This document shows positions 21,001 through 28,420 of a DNA stretch of 57,873 bases, one piece after another (the stretch's first letter is position 1; the number at the start of each line of letters is the position of its first letter). The notes below the pieces were generated by a model that made no database searches, was not told the origin of the DNA, and was given only the letters and a program-made list of their open reading frames with translations. This DNA is from Succinivibrio sp. (GTDB lineage: Bacteria; Pseudomonadota; Gammaproteobacteria; Enterobacterales; Succinivibrionaceae), in contig JAFUGP010000128.1 of NCBI GenBank assembly GCA_017469335.1, positions 1-57,873 on the forward strand, written 5' to 3'. A program made the position numbers and the translations under genes.

Positions 21001-21777
21001 TTTGTCACGGGATTAGTCTGTTGCGAAATGCTGCCAACCATTTACTTTTACGACAGTGAATGGGCGTGTTCTGAAGTACTGCCCCTCTTTAATTGGGACC
21101 AAGAACAGGCAAAATATTTTTGGTATATGTTTCTATTTAACAGCGCTTGGTATCCTGACATGTTGGCTGCAATGAAAGACTCACTCCTTGATACAGCACA
21201 ACACTTTGCCGAACTTGAAGATAATGCTGAACGCTATGTGTTCCTTCTTTGCAATGTCTTTGAGAACAAGCTTAAAGTTATAAAAGAAACTGATTGGCAG
21301 ATGTGCTTCGTAAAATTACCTGCTGACGGCCTTGAGTGTATTTTTAAATATCTCAGGGATAAACTTAAGGATGCAGGTAACAAAAGTAATTACTGGAAAG
21401 ATGTGATCTCACCTCTGTGGACTCTGTGCCAACCGCATAATAAAAATCGTCAAACTTCAGGATTGGCATTTGAGCTTGCCTTACTGGCAGCCGAATCAGG
21501 AAACCATTTCCAAGAAGCCGTGTCCATGGTGGAACAGGTACCAGCTCACATTGATCAGGCGGATGACCTGCTGAAAAGACTTCTTAGCAATGGCTGCTGT
21601 TCAAAATATCCTGTTCAAACATTGACTTTGCTCTCTTGTTCCTTGGATGAACACTTAAGTTATTTAGATAAAAACCTCCTTAGAGAATGTCTATTGGAGG
21701 TTAGAAATGCAAATACTGATGTAAGTAACGAACGGAGATTTTTAAAACTTGCCGAATTATGTGGTGGTTTAGAGTGA
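18082..21777 (+). CDS. Large SIR2-domain putative anti-phage NADase (1231 aa)
   Basis: The start at ATG 18082 has AAGGAGAACTAAG upstream. The N-terminal 250 residues are a SIR2 domain with all key motifs: FFCGAGISVPAGLPDF (24-40), STNFD (125-129, catalytic Asn127), YLHGRL (164-169, catalytic His166) and CFVGYSAGD (215-223). The remaining 950 residues are helical, with many Trp and Leu and no recognised enzyme motif. This layout matches single-gene defence sirtuins (DSR1-like) and the SIR2-DUF4020 proteins, in which phage sensing by the C-terminus triggers NAD+ depletion. Which subfamily applies is uncertain. The gene is AT-richer than its neighbours and stands alone, consistent with horizontal acquisition. 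It appears intact. Confidence 0.75.
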   Translation: MQMVEGGPDLPEDLIRAQEEGRLAFFCGAGISVPAGLPDFKGLVVDLYRRCGKYDNTLECRMLHEGSEMLLNELTFGEDRVDITQLKKMAAAALQPQRRGLNSKLDTHKAIITLSQGKDGMHLVSTNFDCLFNLAIKLNKVQCSQYTAPLLPVPKPGRWNGIAYLHGRLPNNKGDQEEELIQNMVLTSADYGTAYISERWAARFVTDLMANYSVCFVGYSAGDLPIRYALDAMAAERNTGMHHDLKVWAFSEFDEKLKDSEKRAVSFWNNHGVCAIAYNNTEKHKLLHDTLRTWAEMAKRGSLAKASVVSQILTATSKGRTTPEQENQMRWALCDDTGNAANTFATFTPPANLKWLDVLSVPFLKSSSLSYFKLGTDSGDTNIISSLIRRPAAHSEIIAMTLCGDGRAFANTDTILKAMIVWLLNYLNSPRLLMWASNAGGVLHPDFKSAILDKIRTNFSHRKATSDVNQGTIGSEFISKPMRLMWQLLCAGKMRHSIRNEQNWRNLLLNQDNFLIRSINYRKLVEPRVVITNTITDKTSMPNDLNKAKDFFVLDVELAGELPPKYLIEDYGVQWFLDLWKVSNDALLECWQIQHDLGIIDNNFDLSLWYMPSIEPSEQNFNHSHWCFLIERVRDAILYLAKNDPNNARYLLNDWEAHDWPLYRRLWLYSAAHTSIIDCETWLRKLEQNNVLICNALYKREICRLLVKRGAELDSKQITRLHTLLTNKLNKVPEHLQSLYLEKLLNAQNNREVQDEDHREFSRLFEIKTLDPDEGLDALPLDVARMQDWLSETVSKDESSSKCNLWSRYCQKYVELSVSAMSNWLYSGNFDREYLNIALHAWSFSQFNEQSVNKIISLVEHLDGSKIELIVNELALWLEQAERWAEDKTIREKIALLVQKSAQYATSFKGNDINLDKKSSTTVQQVTSNGLMHPAAHIATTSLRLLTPSLEQYRWKQCRYILQNLNKGADDSIFVTGLVCCEMLPTIYFYDSEWACSEVLPLFNWDQEQAKYFWYMFLFNSAWYPDMLAAMKDSLLDTAQHFAELEDNAERYVFLLCNVFENKLKVIKETDWQMCFVKLPADGLECIFKYLRDKLKDAGNKSNYWKDVISPLWTLCQPHNKNRQTSGLAFELALLAAESGNHFQEAVSMVEQVPAHIDQADDLLKRLLSNGCCSKYPVQTLTLLSCSLDEHLSYLDKNLLRECLLEVRNANTDVSNERRFLKLAELCGGLE

Positions 21778-22228
21778 CGACCATCAGTCTTACTGTTCAT
21801 CCACCACCTTGATGGTTGATATCCACCATAGGGGTTTATTTGAGCACTTCCATGAGCAAAGTTGGGCTGCATCACCTCTGAAGCTACACCTCGCTTGCAT
21901 ATTTGTTGATCTGATGAACCCTTATGGTCCTGATGACTTTATTGTTTTCGAAGTTCTCTTCCGACAGGCTAAAACACCACATGCCGGGAAGTATTCACAA
22001 AAGTGCCCCCTTTGCTACGGGAGCATCTGTCGGCACAGCTTTAGATTCACCACCAAAGCAGCTGCGGTTCAATACCGCAAAAAATCGTATCGGTCACTGG
22101 TCAACGCCTACCAAACTTTTACACCGCCAGGCCTCAGGTTTGCTAAAATGTCCCTAAGTTTACTGCCCGCCTGTGCGGGCACCTGTCTTGCTCTGCCCAC
22201 AGCTTGGGGCAGTATGTTAGAGCTTGCT
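21778..22228 (+). promoter_or_regulatory. 451-base spacer with bamE promoter
   Basis: There is no convincing gene in this stretch. An extended -10 box TGCTAAAAT lies at 22141-22149, with a TTTACA element at 22118-22123 (20-base spacing, long but the TGn extension compensates). A GC hairpin GCCCGC/GCGGGC follows at 22165-22180 in the leader. An open frame runs from 21809 into bamE but looks like spacer translated by chance. Confidence 0.45.
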
Positions 22229-22621
22229 ATGAACAAATTAATGCTATGTGCCCTCACCGGCGCCCTGCTTGCCACCTTAAACACCGGCTGTGCCTACCGT
22301 GCCGATCTGGCCCAGGGCAACTTTGTCGAACAAGATGCCGTCAACACTTTAAGTTACGGCATGACTCCCGATCAGGTGCGCTACATCATGGGCACTCCCA
22401 TGTTGGTCGATCCTTTTGACAGCTCCCGCTGGTACTACGTGCACTTCCTGCGCGAGGGCTGGTCCTCTCCTAATATCAAGAATCTGGTACTGCTCTTCCA
22501 GGGCGGAGTGCTGGTGGATATCCAGGGTGATTTCCCCAAACCGGCCTCCTTTGGCGCGGGCGCCCCGGCCGTGGGCAGCGATGCCAGTCAGGCCACCGAA
22601 GGCGGGTACCTGCCTAACTGA
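22229..22621 (+). CDS. bamE: Outer membrane assembly lipoprotein BamE (SmpA/OmlA)
   Basis: The protein is 130 aa. It has a lipoprotein signal peptide (MNKLMLCALTGALLATL) and lipobox L-N-T-G-C, so it is acylated and sorted to the outer membrane. The mature part has the SmpA/OmlA fold signature: LSYGMTPDQVRYIMGTP, DPFDSSRWYYV and NLVLLFQGGVLVDI. It is the small lipoprotein of the BAM complex that inserts beta-barrels, including barrels such as the autotransporter and BcsC here. I chose ATG 22229, which gives a Lys-bearing n-region. An in-frame ATG at 22214 (adding MLELA) is also possible. A C-terminal Ala/Gly tail extends beyond the domain. Confidence 0.85.
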   Translation: MNKLMLCALTGALLATLNTGCAYRADLAQGNFVEQDAVNTLSYGMTPDQVRYIMGTPMLVDPFDSSRWYYVHFLREGWSSPNIKNLVLLFQGGVLVDIQGDFPKPASFGAGAPAVGSDASQATEGGYLPN

Positions 22622-22644
22622 TTTAAGCGACTCTCTCTTTTTCT

Positions 22645-23481
22645 ATGCCGCTTTTCAAACTCTCTGCCCGGGTGAATTCTGCCCGGGCTGCTCATGCCCG
22701 GGTTTATCCTGCCGGGGCCTACTCTGCTCAGGATAATTTTGCTCAGGTCGATCCCTCTCAGGTAAGCCCCGCCACAGCGAAGAGCCAAGGCGCGAGGCTT
22801 ACGCTGTCCTGCCTTGCACTTGGCGCTTTGTTGCTGTGCGCCTGCTCCCTGGAGGATGAGTTCGAGGAGAAAATCATCGAGCATCCCGAGGAGACCGAGA
22901 CGGCGGTGGTAGGAGATGAGTTCGTGCAGGCGTGCTCACGCTGCGTGCAGGGTGAGGTGACCTTATTGGCGCAGTTAGGCGAGCGTTATTTACAATCCTT
23001 CAATGACAAAAAATCCCCCGAGCGTTTTGCCCTGCAGGATGCCACCCACACCCAGATCTTTGAGCGCTGCGCCAACAAGGCTTACTCTGCCGGGGTGCAG
23101 GATGCCTATCAGTATGTGATGTCAGAGCCCAGGCAGCTGGCCATCATCTCCCGGCATTTTTATGCCCAAAACGCCTACTCTGACGGCGCGTTTTGGCTCA
23201 GGCGTCTTATAAACCTCGTAGGTCAGAGCCGGGCCTATGAGACGGCCGGCGGCTTTTTCCTGCGCCGTAAGGAAACGGCCGAGGCCGGGGCGCGCATGCT
23301 CGCCGAATCGGCCCGCCTGGGGAACCGTCAGGCCGCCTACACCATCTGGCAGTACATCAACGACAGCGAGTTTCGCGCCCAGACCTCGGGCCAGTCAGAA
23401 GACAATACCGCCCTGCCCTCGACGAACTCTCAGGAGCGCTCCTCCGCCAGCGGCATAGGCTCTGCCCCGGCCTCTCACTGA
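22645..23481 (+). CDS. Putative lipoprotein with pentapeptide-repeat leader
   Basis: The protein is 278 aa. A hydrophobic segment (LTLSCLALGALLLCACS, about residues 52-68) ends in L-L-C-A-C, a plausible lipobox. The preceding 50 residues are too long for a normal signal peptide and contain seven 5-residue repeats (residues 8-42). No ATG or well-placed GTG was found nearer the hydrophobic segment, so the start is uncertain; translation may begin at a non-standard codon near 22760-22790. The mature part has several Cys and helical, Sel1/TPR-like stretches (ARMLAESARLGNRQAAYTIWQYI). No function is recognised. It follows bamE by 23 bases and is probably in the same operon. Confidence 0.55.
   Translation: MPLFKLSARVNSARAAHARVYPAGAYSAQDNFAQVDPSQVSPATAKSQGARLTLSCLALGALLLCACSLEDEFEEKIIEHPEETETAVVGDEFVQACSRCVQGEVTLLAQLGERYLQSFNDKKSPERFALQDATHTQIFERCANKAYSAGVQDAYQYVMSEPRQLAIISRHFYAQNAYSDGAFWLRRLINLVGQSRAYETAGGFFLRRKETAEAGARMLAESARLGNRQAAYTIWQYINDSEFRAQTSGQSEDNTALPSTNSQERSSASGIGSAPASH
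22666..22770 (+). repeat. Seven decaying 15-bp tandem repeats encoding pentapeptides
   Basis: Consecutive 15-base units with core CTGCCCGGG or TGCTCAGG encode ARVNS, ARAAH, ARVYP, AGAYS, AQDNF, AQVDP and SQVSP. The period is exact at 15, so the frame is preserved. The units grade from a GCCCGGG type at the 5' side to a GCTCAGG type at the 3' side. Confidence 0.75.
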
Positions 23482-24058
23482 TCTCACGCTGCTCAAGTCA
23501 GGACATTTTCCCGGCTAAGACATTTTCCCGCCAGGACATTTCCCGGCTAAGACATTTTCCATTTTCCGGTCAGGACGTTTTCCCTCTATCCCGCCACGCT
23601 CCGCGTCCTCCTGTATCACCCGGCGGCCTTCTTGAGGCACCTGTGCAGTCCCACTGCTCCCGAACCTCCCGCAGCTTCCTCCCTCACAGCAATCCAGTGC
23701 AGCGTCCCACCTCACAGCAACCCAGCGCGACTTTCTCCCCAAAGGTAACCACTCGCGGCTCCCCCTCAAAGCAACCTCGAGCGGCTTCCTCATCTCCCCA
23801 CCCTCCAAGGGTTTCTTCATCTCCTCACCCTCAAAGCCACCAGGCAGATGGCAATGGCAGCGGCGGAATGTTGCTGACACACCCGGACCGGTGACACCTG
23901 CAGATGCCCCCTCCACGACAAGCCTCACACGACTTCTTGGTATTGTGATCATCTTTTTTGTATTTGAGCGCGTTTTTCCGGATACTACTGCCTGTGGCCT
24001 TAGCGCTTTTTAGACTGTTTTGTGGAGGCGCTCCTGCACTTTAAGGAGCGGTGATGTT
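23482..24058. repeat. 577-base repetitive spacer before ppk
   Basis: There is no convincing gene in this stretch. At 23497-23584 about five 15-22 base units share GGACATTTTCCCG or AAGACATTTTCCCG. At about 23680-23830 a second, looser family repeats CCTCACAGCAA(T/C)CCAG and CCTCAAAGC/CTCATCTCC. The last 100 bases are AT-richer and presumably carry the ppk promoter, but I see no strong -35/-10 pair. The repeats may be remnants of a mobile element end or slippage products. Confidence 0.55.
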
Positions 24059-26143
24059 ATGGCTGTACCCTTTATGCCCAAGGAATTGTCCTGGCTTTCC
24101 TTTAACGCGCGCGTGCTGCAGGAGGCAGCCGATCCTTCCGTACCCTTGATTGAGAGGGTGCGTTTTCTGGGGATCTACGCCAACAATCAGGATGAGTTCT
24201 TCAAGGTGCGCGTGGCCGAGCTCAAAAAACACGCCATCATCAACCGCGACAGCGGCTCTGACAACGAGCAGGTGGTGCTGCTGCGCAAGGTGCAGCAGGA
24301 GGCCGACCGCTATCAGCAGACCTTAAACGAGATCTTCCGCAATCTCCTAAACGAGCTCGCCTCCCACAGTATCTACCTCAAGGATGAGACCGAGATCAGC
24401 GCCGAGCAGCGCCAGTGGGTGGAGAAATATTTCAGGCAGGAGGTGCTCAAGCACATCAACCCGGTAATTATTGACGAGAACACCGATCTGGTGGAGTTTC
24501 TGCTCGACAAATACACCTACCTCTTCGTCAAGATGACCGGCGAGGAGGCCAACTACTACGCCCTAATTGAGATCCCCACCGATCAGGTGCCGCGCTTTGT
24601 GAAGATCCCCTCGGACGATCACAGCGTGACCTTCATGTTCCTGGACAACGTCATCCGCATCGGATTGGATCTCATCTTCAAGAACCTCTTTACCTACCGC
24701 TCCATTGAGGCCTACTCCATCAAGATGAACCGCGACGCCGAGTTTGACCTCTCAGGCAACGTGGACAAATCCATTTTGGTGGATATGTCGGAGTCCTTAA
24801 AACAGCGTCTTAACGCCAACCCGGTACGCTTTGCCTATGACGCGGCCATGCCCCCGCCCATTGTCAAGTTCATGGCGCAGGAGCTTAACATGTCGGCCAT
24901 CGACTCGCTCATGCCCGGCAACCGCTATCACAACTTCAAGGACTTCATCTCCTTCCCGGCCTCGGCCGACGAGACCATGCAGTATCAGCGCTTTAGTGTG
25001 GTACCAAGCTGTGATTTTGACAGCGCCCAAACCCCCTTTGATGCCATCTCCAGGCGCGATATTCTGCTCTATTACCCCTACTACAGCTTTGACTACTTAA
25101 CCGAGTTTCTGCGTCAGGCCTCCTACGATCCCAAGGTCACCTCCATCAAAATAAATATCTACCGCGTGGCCTCGGAGAGCCGGGTCATCAACTCTTTAAT
25201 CGACGCGGCCAACAACGGCAAGTCGGTGACCGTGGTGGTGGAGCTCAAGGCCCGCTTTGACGAGGCCAACAACATCAAGTGGGCCTCGCGCCTGACCGAC
25301 TCGGGCGTGAAGGTGCATTTCGGACTGCCCACCCTCAAAATTCACTCCAAACTCTGTCTGGTCACCCGTAAGGAAAATGACAAGTTAGTGCGCTACGCCC
25401 ACATCGGCACCGGCAATTTCAACGAGAAGACCGCGCGCATCTACACCGACTTCGCGCTCTTTACGGCCAACCCGGCCCTCGCCAACGAGGTCGAAGGCGT
25501 CTTTGAGTTCATCGAGTACCCCTATACCCGCCCGAATTTCAGGTACCTTCTGGTCTCACCCCTAAATGCCCGCGACCGGCTCACCGCCATGGTGGACCGG
25601 GAGATTGCCTACGCCCAGGACGGGCGGGATGCCTATATCCATTTGAAGATAAACAACCTGGTGGACGAGAAACTGGTCAACAAGCTCTATGAGGCCTCAC
25701 AGGCGGGAGTGCGCATCCGCGCGGTCATCAGGGGCATGTGCACCTTAAGGCCGGGCGTTAAGGGATTGTCCGAGAACATCTACATCACCTCCATCGTCGA
25801 TCGCTTCTTGGAGCACCCGCGCGTGATGATCTTTGGCAACGGCGGACAGGAGGAGCTGTATATCAGCTCGGCCGACTGGATGACCCGCAACCTCGACTAC
25901 CGCATTGAGGTGGGCGCCCCGGTGCTTGATCAGAGATTGCGCGATCGCATCAAACGCATCGTGATGATCCAGGAGAGCGACAACCGCAAGGCGCGCATCA
26001 TCGACGCCGAGCAGCAGAACGATTACGTGCGCACCGAGCCGGGTACCCCCAAGATCCGCTCGCAGATGGCCATCCGCGAGTATCTGGAGGATGTCGAGCG
26101 CGAGAGCGCGGCCTATCTGGGCATCGCTTACCCCGCCGAATAG
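24059..26143 (+). CDS. ppk: Polyphosphate kinase 1
   Basis: The protein is 694 aa (family about 690). It polymerises the gamma-phosphate of ATP into polyphosphate, at the inner membrane. Start ATG 24059 has AAGGAG 10 bases upstream and gives the usual N-terminus (PKELSWLSFNARVLQEA). The autophosphorylated His is His429 in KIHSKLCLV (E. coli His435), and the second conserved His is His448 in YAHIGTGNFN. The C-terminal PLD-like region includes ITSIVDRFLEHPRVMIF and ISSADWMTRNLDYRIEV. It is followed by hpt and rmuC on the same strand. No ppx gene is next to it, unlike in E. coli. Confidence 0.95.
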   Translation: MAVPFMPKELSWLSFNARVLQEAADPSVPLIERVRFLGIYANNQDEFFKVRVAELKKHAIINRDSGSDNEQVVLLRKVQQEADRYQQTLNEIFRNLLNELASHSIYLKDETEISAEQRQWVEKYFRQEVLKHINPVIIDENTDLVEFLLDKYTYLFVKMTGEEANYYALIEIPTDQVPRFVKIPSDDHSVTFMFLDNVIRIGLDLIFKNLFTYRSIEAYSIKMNRDAEFDLSGNVDKSILVDMSESLKQRLNANPVRFAYDAAMPPPIVKFMAQELNMSAIDSLMPGNRYHNFKDFISFPASADETMQYQRFSVVPSCDFDSAQTPFDAISRRDILLYYPYYSFDYLTEFLRQASYDPKVTSIKINIYRVASESRVINSLIDAANNGKSVTVVVELKARFDEANNIKWASRLTDSGVKVHFGLPTLKIHSKLCLVTRKENDKLVRYAHIGTGNFNEKTARIYTDFALFTANPALANEVEGVFEFIEYPYTRPNFRYLLVSPLNARDRLTAMVDREIAYAQDGRDAYIHLKINNLVDEKLVNKLYEASQAGVRIRAVIRGMCTLRPGVKGLSENIYITSIVDRFLEHPRVMIFGNGGQEELYISSADWMTRNLDYRIEVGAPVLDQRLRDRIKRIVMIQESDNRKARIIDAEQQNDYVRTEPGTPKIRSQMAIREYLEDVERESAAYLGIAYPAE

Positions 26144-26195
26144 GCACCTGCCGCACCGGCCCTAACTGGGGATCAGATCTAATAAGGAGAGAGCA

Positions 26196-26711
26196 ATGAG
26201 CGAGAGTTTAAAACTGCTCATCGGCAAGGCTGAACTTGACACGGCCATCTCGCGCATGGCCGCGCGCTTAAAAGAGGACTACCCGGGCCCTCTCACCTGC
26301 CTGTGCGTGCTCAAGGGGGCGCTGTATTTTTTCTCCGACTTAACCCGCCTCATGGGCGATCAGGTAACCATCGGCATGCTTACCACCAAAAGCTATGACG
26401 GTACCAGATCCACGGGCTTTAAGGCCGATCTCAGCTCCTGCCCTGATCTCAAAGGTAAGGACGTGCTGGTCATTGAGGATATCGTGGACACCGGGCACTC
26501 CATGACCCGCCTGCTGCCGCTGTTGCAGGAGCAGCAACCCCGCAGCCTCAAGGTCTGTGTCTTAATTGACAAAAAGGCCCGGCGCGAGGTGGACTATACC
26601 CCCGATTACAGCTGCTTTACCTTCGATGATCCCTTCGTGGTGGGCTATGGCTTTGACTATGACGAGCGCTACCGCAATCTCCCTGAGATCTACGAGTTAA
26701 GCTTTACCTGA
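26196..26711 (+). CDS. hpt: Hypoxanthine phosphoribosyltransferase
   Basis: The protein is 171 aa. It salvages hypoxanthine (and less well guanine) with PRPP to give IMP or GMP in the cytoplasm. It has the PRPP-binding signature VLVIEDIVDTGHSM (about residues 88-101), the flexible-loop segment MLTTKSYDGTRSTG, and C-terminal DDPFVVGYGFDYDERYRNLP with the base-stacking aromatic. AATAAGGAGAGAGCA precedes ATG 26196. It lies 52 bases after ppk. Confidence 0.95.
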   Translation: MSESLKLLIGKAELDTAISRMAARLKEDYPGPLTCLCVLKGALYFFSDLTRLMGDQVTIGMLTTKSYDGTRSTGFKADLSSCPDLKGKDVLVIEDIVDTGHSMTRLLPLLQEQQPRSLKVCVLIDKKARREVDYTPDYSCFTFDDPFVVGYGFDYDERYRNLPEIYELSFT

Positions 26712-26756
26712 GCCTTAATCCTTGAGCCTTGAGCCTGAGCCTTAAGCAATTCTGAC
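26706..26756 (+). repeat. Short GAGCCTT tandem repeats between hpt and rmuC
   Basis: The spacer after the hpt stop codon reads as four or five copies of TGAGCCTTAA or TTGAGCC in a row, starting at the stop itself. This is the third short-period repeat in this block of spacers (also near 22.7 and 23.5 kb). Confidence 0.5.
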
Positions 26757-26787
26757 GACACTCCCCCTGGCAGCCTGAGGACTTGAG

Positions 26788-28353
26788 ATGGTCAATCAAC
26801 TGCGTGAACTAACCCTGGAATTTACCGATCTGGACCTGGCCCTGTCAGGCACCGTCATTTTCCTGTTGGCGCTCTTGCTGACGCTTTATCTGCGCTATTT
26901 GAAAAAATCCCGCGACAGCGCCCTGCTCAAAAGCGACAACGAGCAGCAGCATCTGCAGAACGCGCAGTTAGACAACGAGCTGCAGGGCGTGCGCACCGAG
27001 CTTGAGAGCATACGCGGGGACAATGTGGTGCTGCGCGAGGAGAAGGCCTCCTTAGGCAGCACGGTGAGCTCCCTGCAGGGACTGCTGGCCGAGCACAAAA
27101 GCGAGCTTGAGCTCTTGCAGCGCAGCAAATCCGATCTCATCGCCGAGAACTCCTCCCTAAAAAGCCGCATCGACGGCATGAGCCAGCTGCGCGAGGAGGA
27201 TCAGCGCCGCTTTGAGGAGAGTGCCAAGGACTTGGAGAACCGCCTCACCGTACTAGGCGAGAGAATGCTGCGCAAACGCGGTGAGGAGCTGCAGCAGCTC
27301 TCGCGCGAGCAGTTTCGGCAGACCATGGATCCGCTCACCAAGGAGCTCAACATCTTTCGCGAGCAGTTAAACAAGAGCCAGAAAAACAGCTCCGAGCAGG
27401 CCGGTGCCTTAAGCGCGGAGCTCAAATTGCTGCAGCAGTCCCAGCAGGCCCTCTCCCGGCAGGCTCAGGAGCTGACCTTGGCCCTCTCCTCGGGCGGCAA
27501 GACCCAGGGCATGTGGGGAGAGCTGCAGTTAGAGCGGGTGCTCGATGCCTCGGGACTGACGCAGGGCATCGAGTACGAGCGTGAGGTCGCGGGCAAGCGC
27601 GCCGACGGCGAGTACGGCCGCCCGGATGCCATCATCCGCCTGCCGCAGAACCACTGCCTGATCATCGACGCCAAATGCGCCATCACCGCCTATACCTCCT
27701 ATGTCAACGCCACGGATGACAAAGAGCGCGAGGAGGCCATGAAACAGCACACTGCTGCCTTAAAGCGCCACATCGACGGGCTGAGCAAACGCGATTATGT
27801 AAGCTACAGCTCCTTTAATTCCCCCAGTTTCGTCTTCATGTTCGTGCCGGTGGACGGGGCTTTGACCTCGGCGCTCATGTACGATCACGATCTCTATGAT
27901 TACGCCTCAAGACGGGGGATCTACTTGGTCTCACCCTCCACCATCATCCCGGCGCTGCGCGTGGTGGCCAATTTGTGGGTGATCTCAAGGCAGAACGAGC
28001 GGGTGCGCTCGCTGGCCGAGGAGGCGCAGCGCGTCTATGACAAGTTCAATCTGGTCCGCGATGCTTTCCAGGACGTGCTGAACAAAAAAGAGAGCTTTGA
28101 GCGCAGCTTAAACGATTTTCAGGGACGGCTGCTCTCGGGACGGGGCAACCTGGAGAAAATGCTCAAAAACTTCGCCGTCAAGGCCCCCGGCGTGATCGCC
28201 GAGCTCGACAGGCAAAGTGCCCAGATGCCCGAAATCACCCGCGGGGTGGTGCTCAAACACGAGGAGCAGGACCAGGCGGAGAATACCCCCGCCCTGCCCT
28301 CTGCCTTAGAGCCCACGCTGCTTACCGAGGTAGAGGCCGAGGACGAGCTCTGA
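26788..28353 (+). CDS. rmuC: DNA recombination protein RmuC
   Basis: The protein is 521 aa. An N-terminal membrane anchor (GTVIFLLALLLTLYLRYL, residues 20-37) is followed by a long Glu/Gln/Arg-rich coiled coil (about 45-240). The RmuC domain (PF02646) follows with GKTQGMWGELQLERVLDASG, RPDAIIRLPQ, LIIDAKCAITAY and SPSTIIPALRVVANLW. RmuC limits inversions and rearrangements at short inverted repeats and is thought to be a nuclease-related protein. Start ATG 26788 is 76 bases after hpt. It ends 67 bases from the convergent lacI gene. Confidence 0.93.
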   Translation: MVNQLRELTLEFTDLDLALSGTVIFLLALLLTLYLRYLKKSRDSALLKSDNEQQHLQNAQLDNELQGVRTELESIRGDNVVLREEKASLGSTVSSLQGLLAEHKSELELLQRSKSDLIAENSSLKSRIDGMSQLREEDQRRFEESAKDLENRLTVLGERMLRKRGEELQQLSREQFRQTMDPLTKELNIFREQLNKSQKNSSEQAGALSAELKLLQQSQQALSRQAQELTLALSSGGKTQGMWGELQLERVLDASGLTQGIEYEREVAGKRADGEYGRPDAIIRLPQNHCLIIDAKCAITAYTSYVNATDDKEREEAMKQHTAALKRHIDGLSKRDYVSYSSFNSPSFVFMFVPVDGALTSALMYDHDLYDYASRRGIYLVSPSTIIPALRVVANLWVISRQNERVRSLAEEAQRVYDKFNLVRDAFQDVLNKKESFERSLNDFQGRLLSGRGNLEKMLKNFAVKAPGVIAELDRQSAQMPEITRGVVLKHEEQDQAENTPALPSALEPTLLTEVEAEDEL

Positions 28354-28420
28354 GCTTTTTTAGATCTGCCCGCTCTCTGCTGCCGGGCACCCGAACGGTT
28401 CCGGTCCGGGGCGGGGCGGC

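Noticed and set aside
22165..22180. GCCCGC/GCGGGC hairpin as a terminator
   Set aside because: It lies after the bamE promoter and before its start, and lacks a T-run, so a leader structure is more likely.
21809..22228. 140-codon upstream extension of bamE containing CPLCYGSICRHSF
   Set aside because: It runs across a likely promoter (22141-22149) into a lipoprotein signal peptide, with no ribosome binding site at its start; BamE needs the signal peptide at its N-terminus.
23497..23584. Possible CRISPR-like array
   Set aside because: Units are only 15-22 bases and contiguous, with no unique spacers of constant size and no cas genes in the window.
23515..23952. 145-aa antisense frame over the repetitive spacer before ppk
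   Set aside because: Its sequence simply translates the short repeats (RKMENVLAGK..., EEMKKPLEGGEMRKPLE) and shows no start signals or family resemblance.
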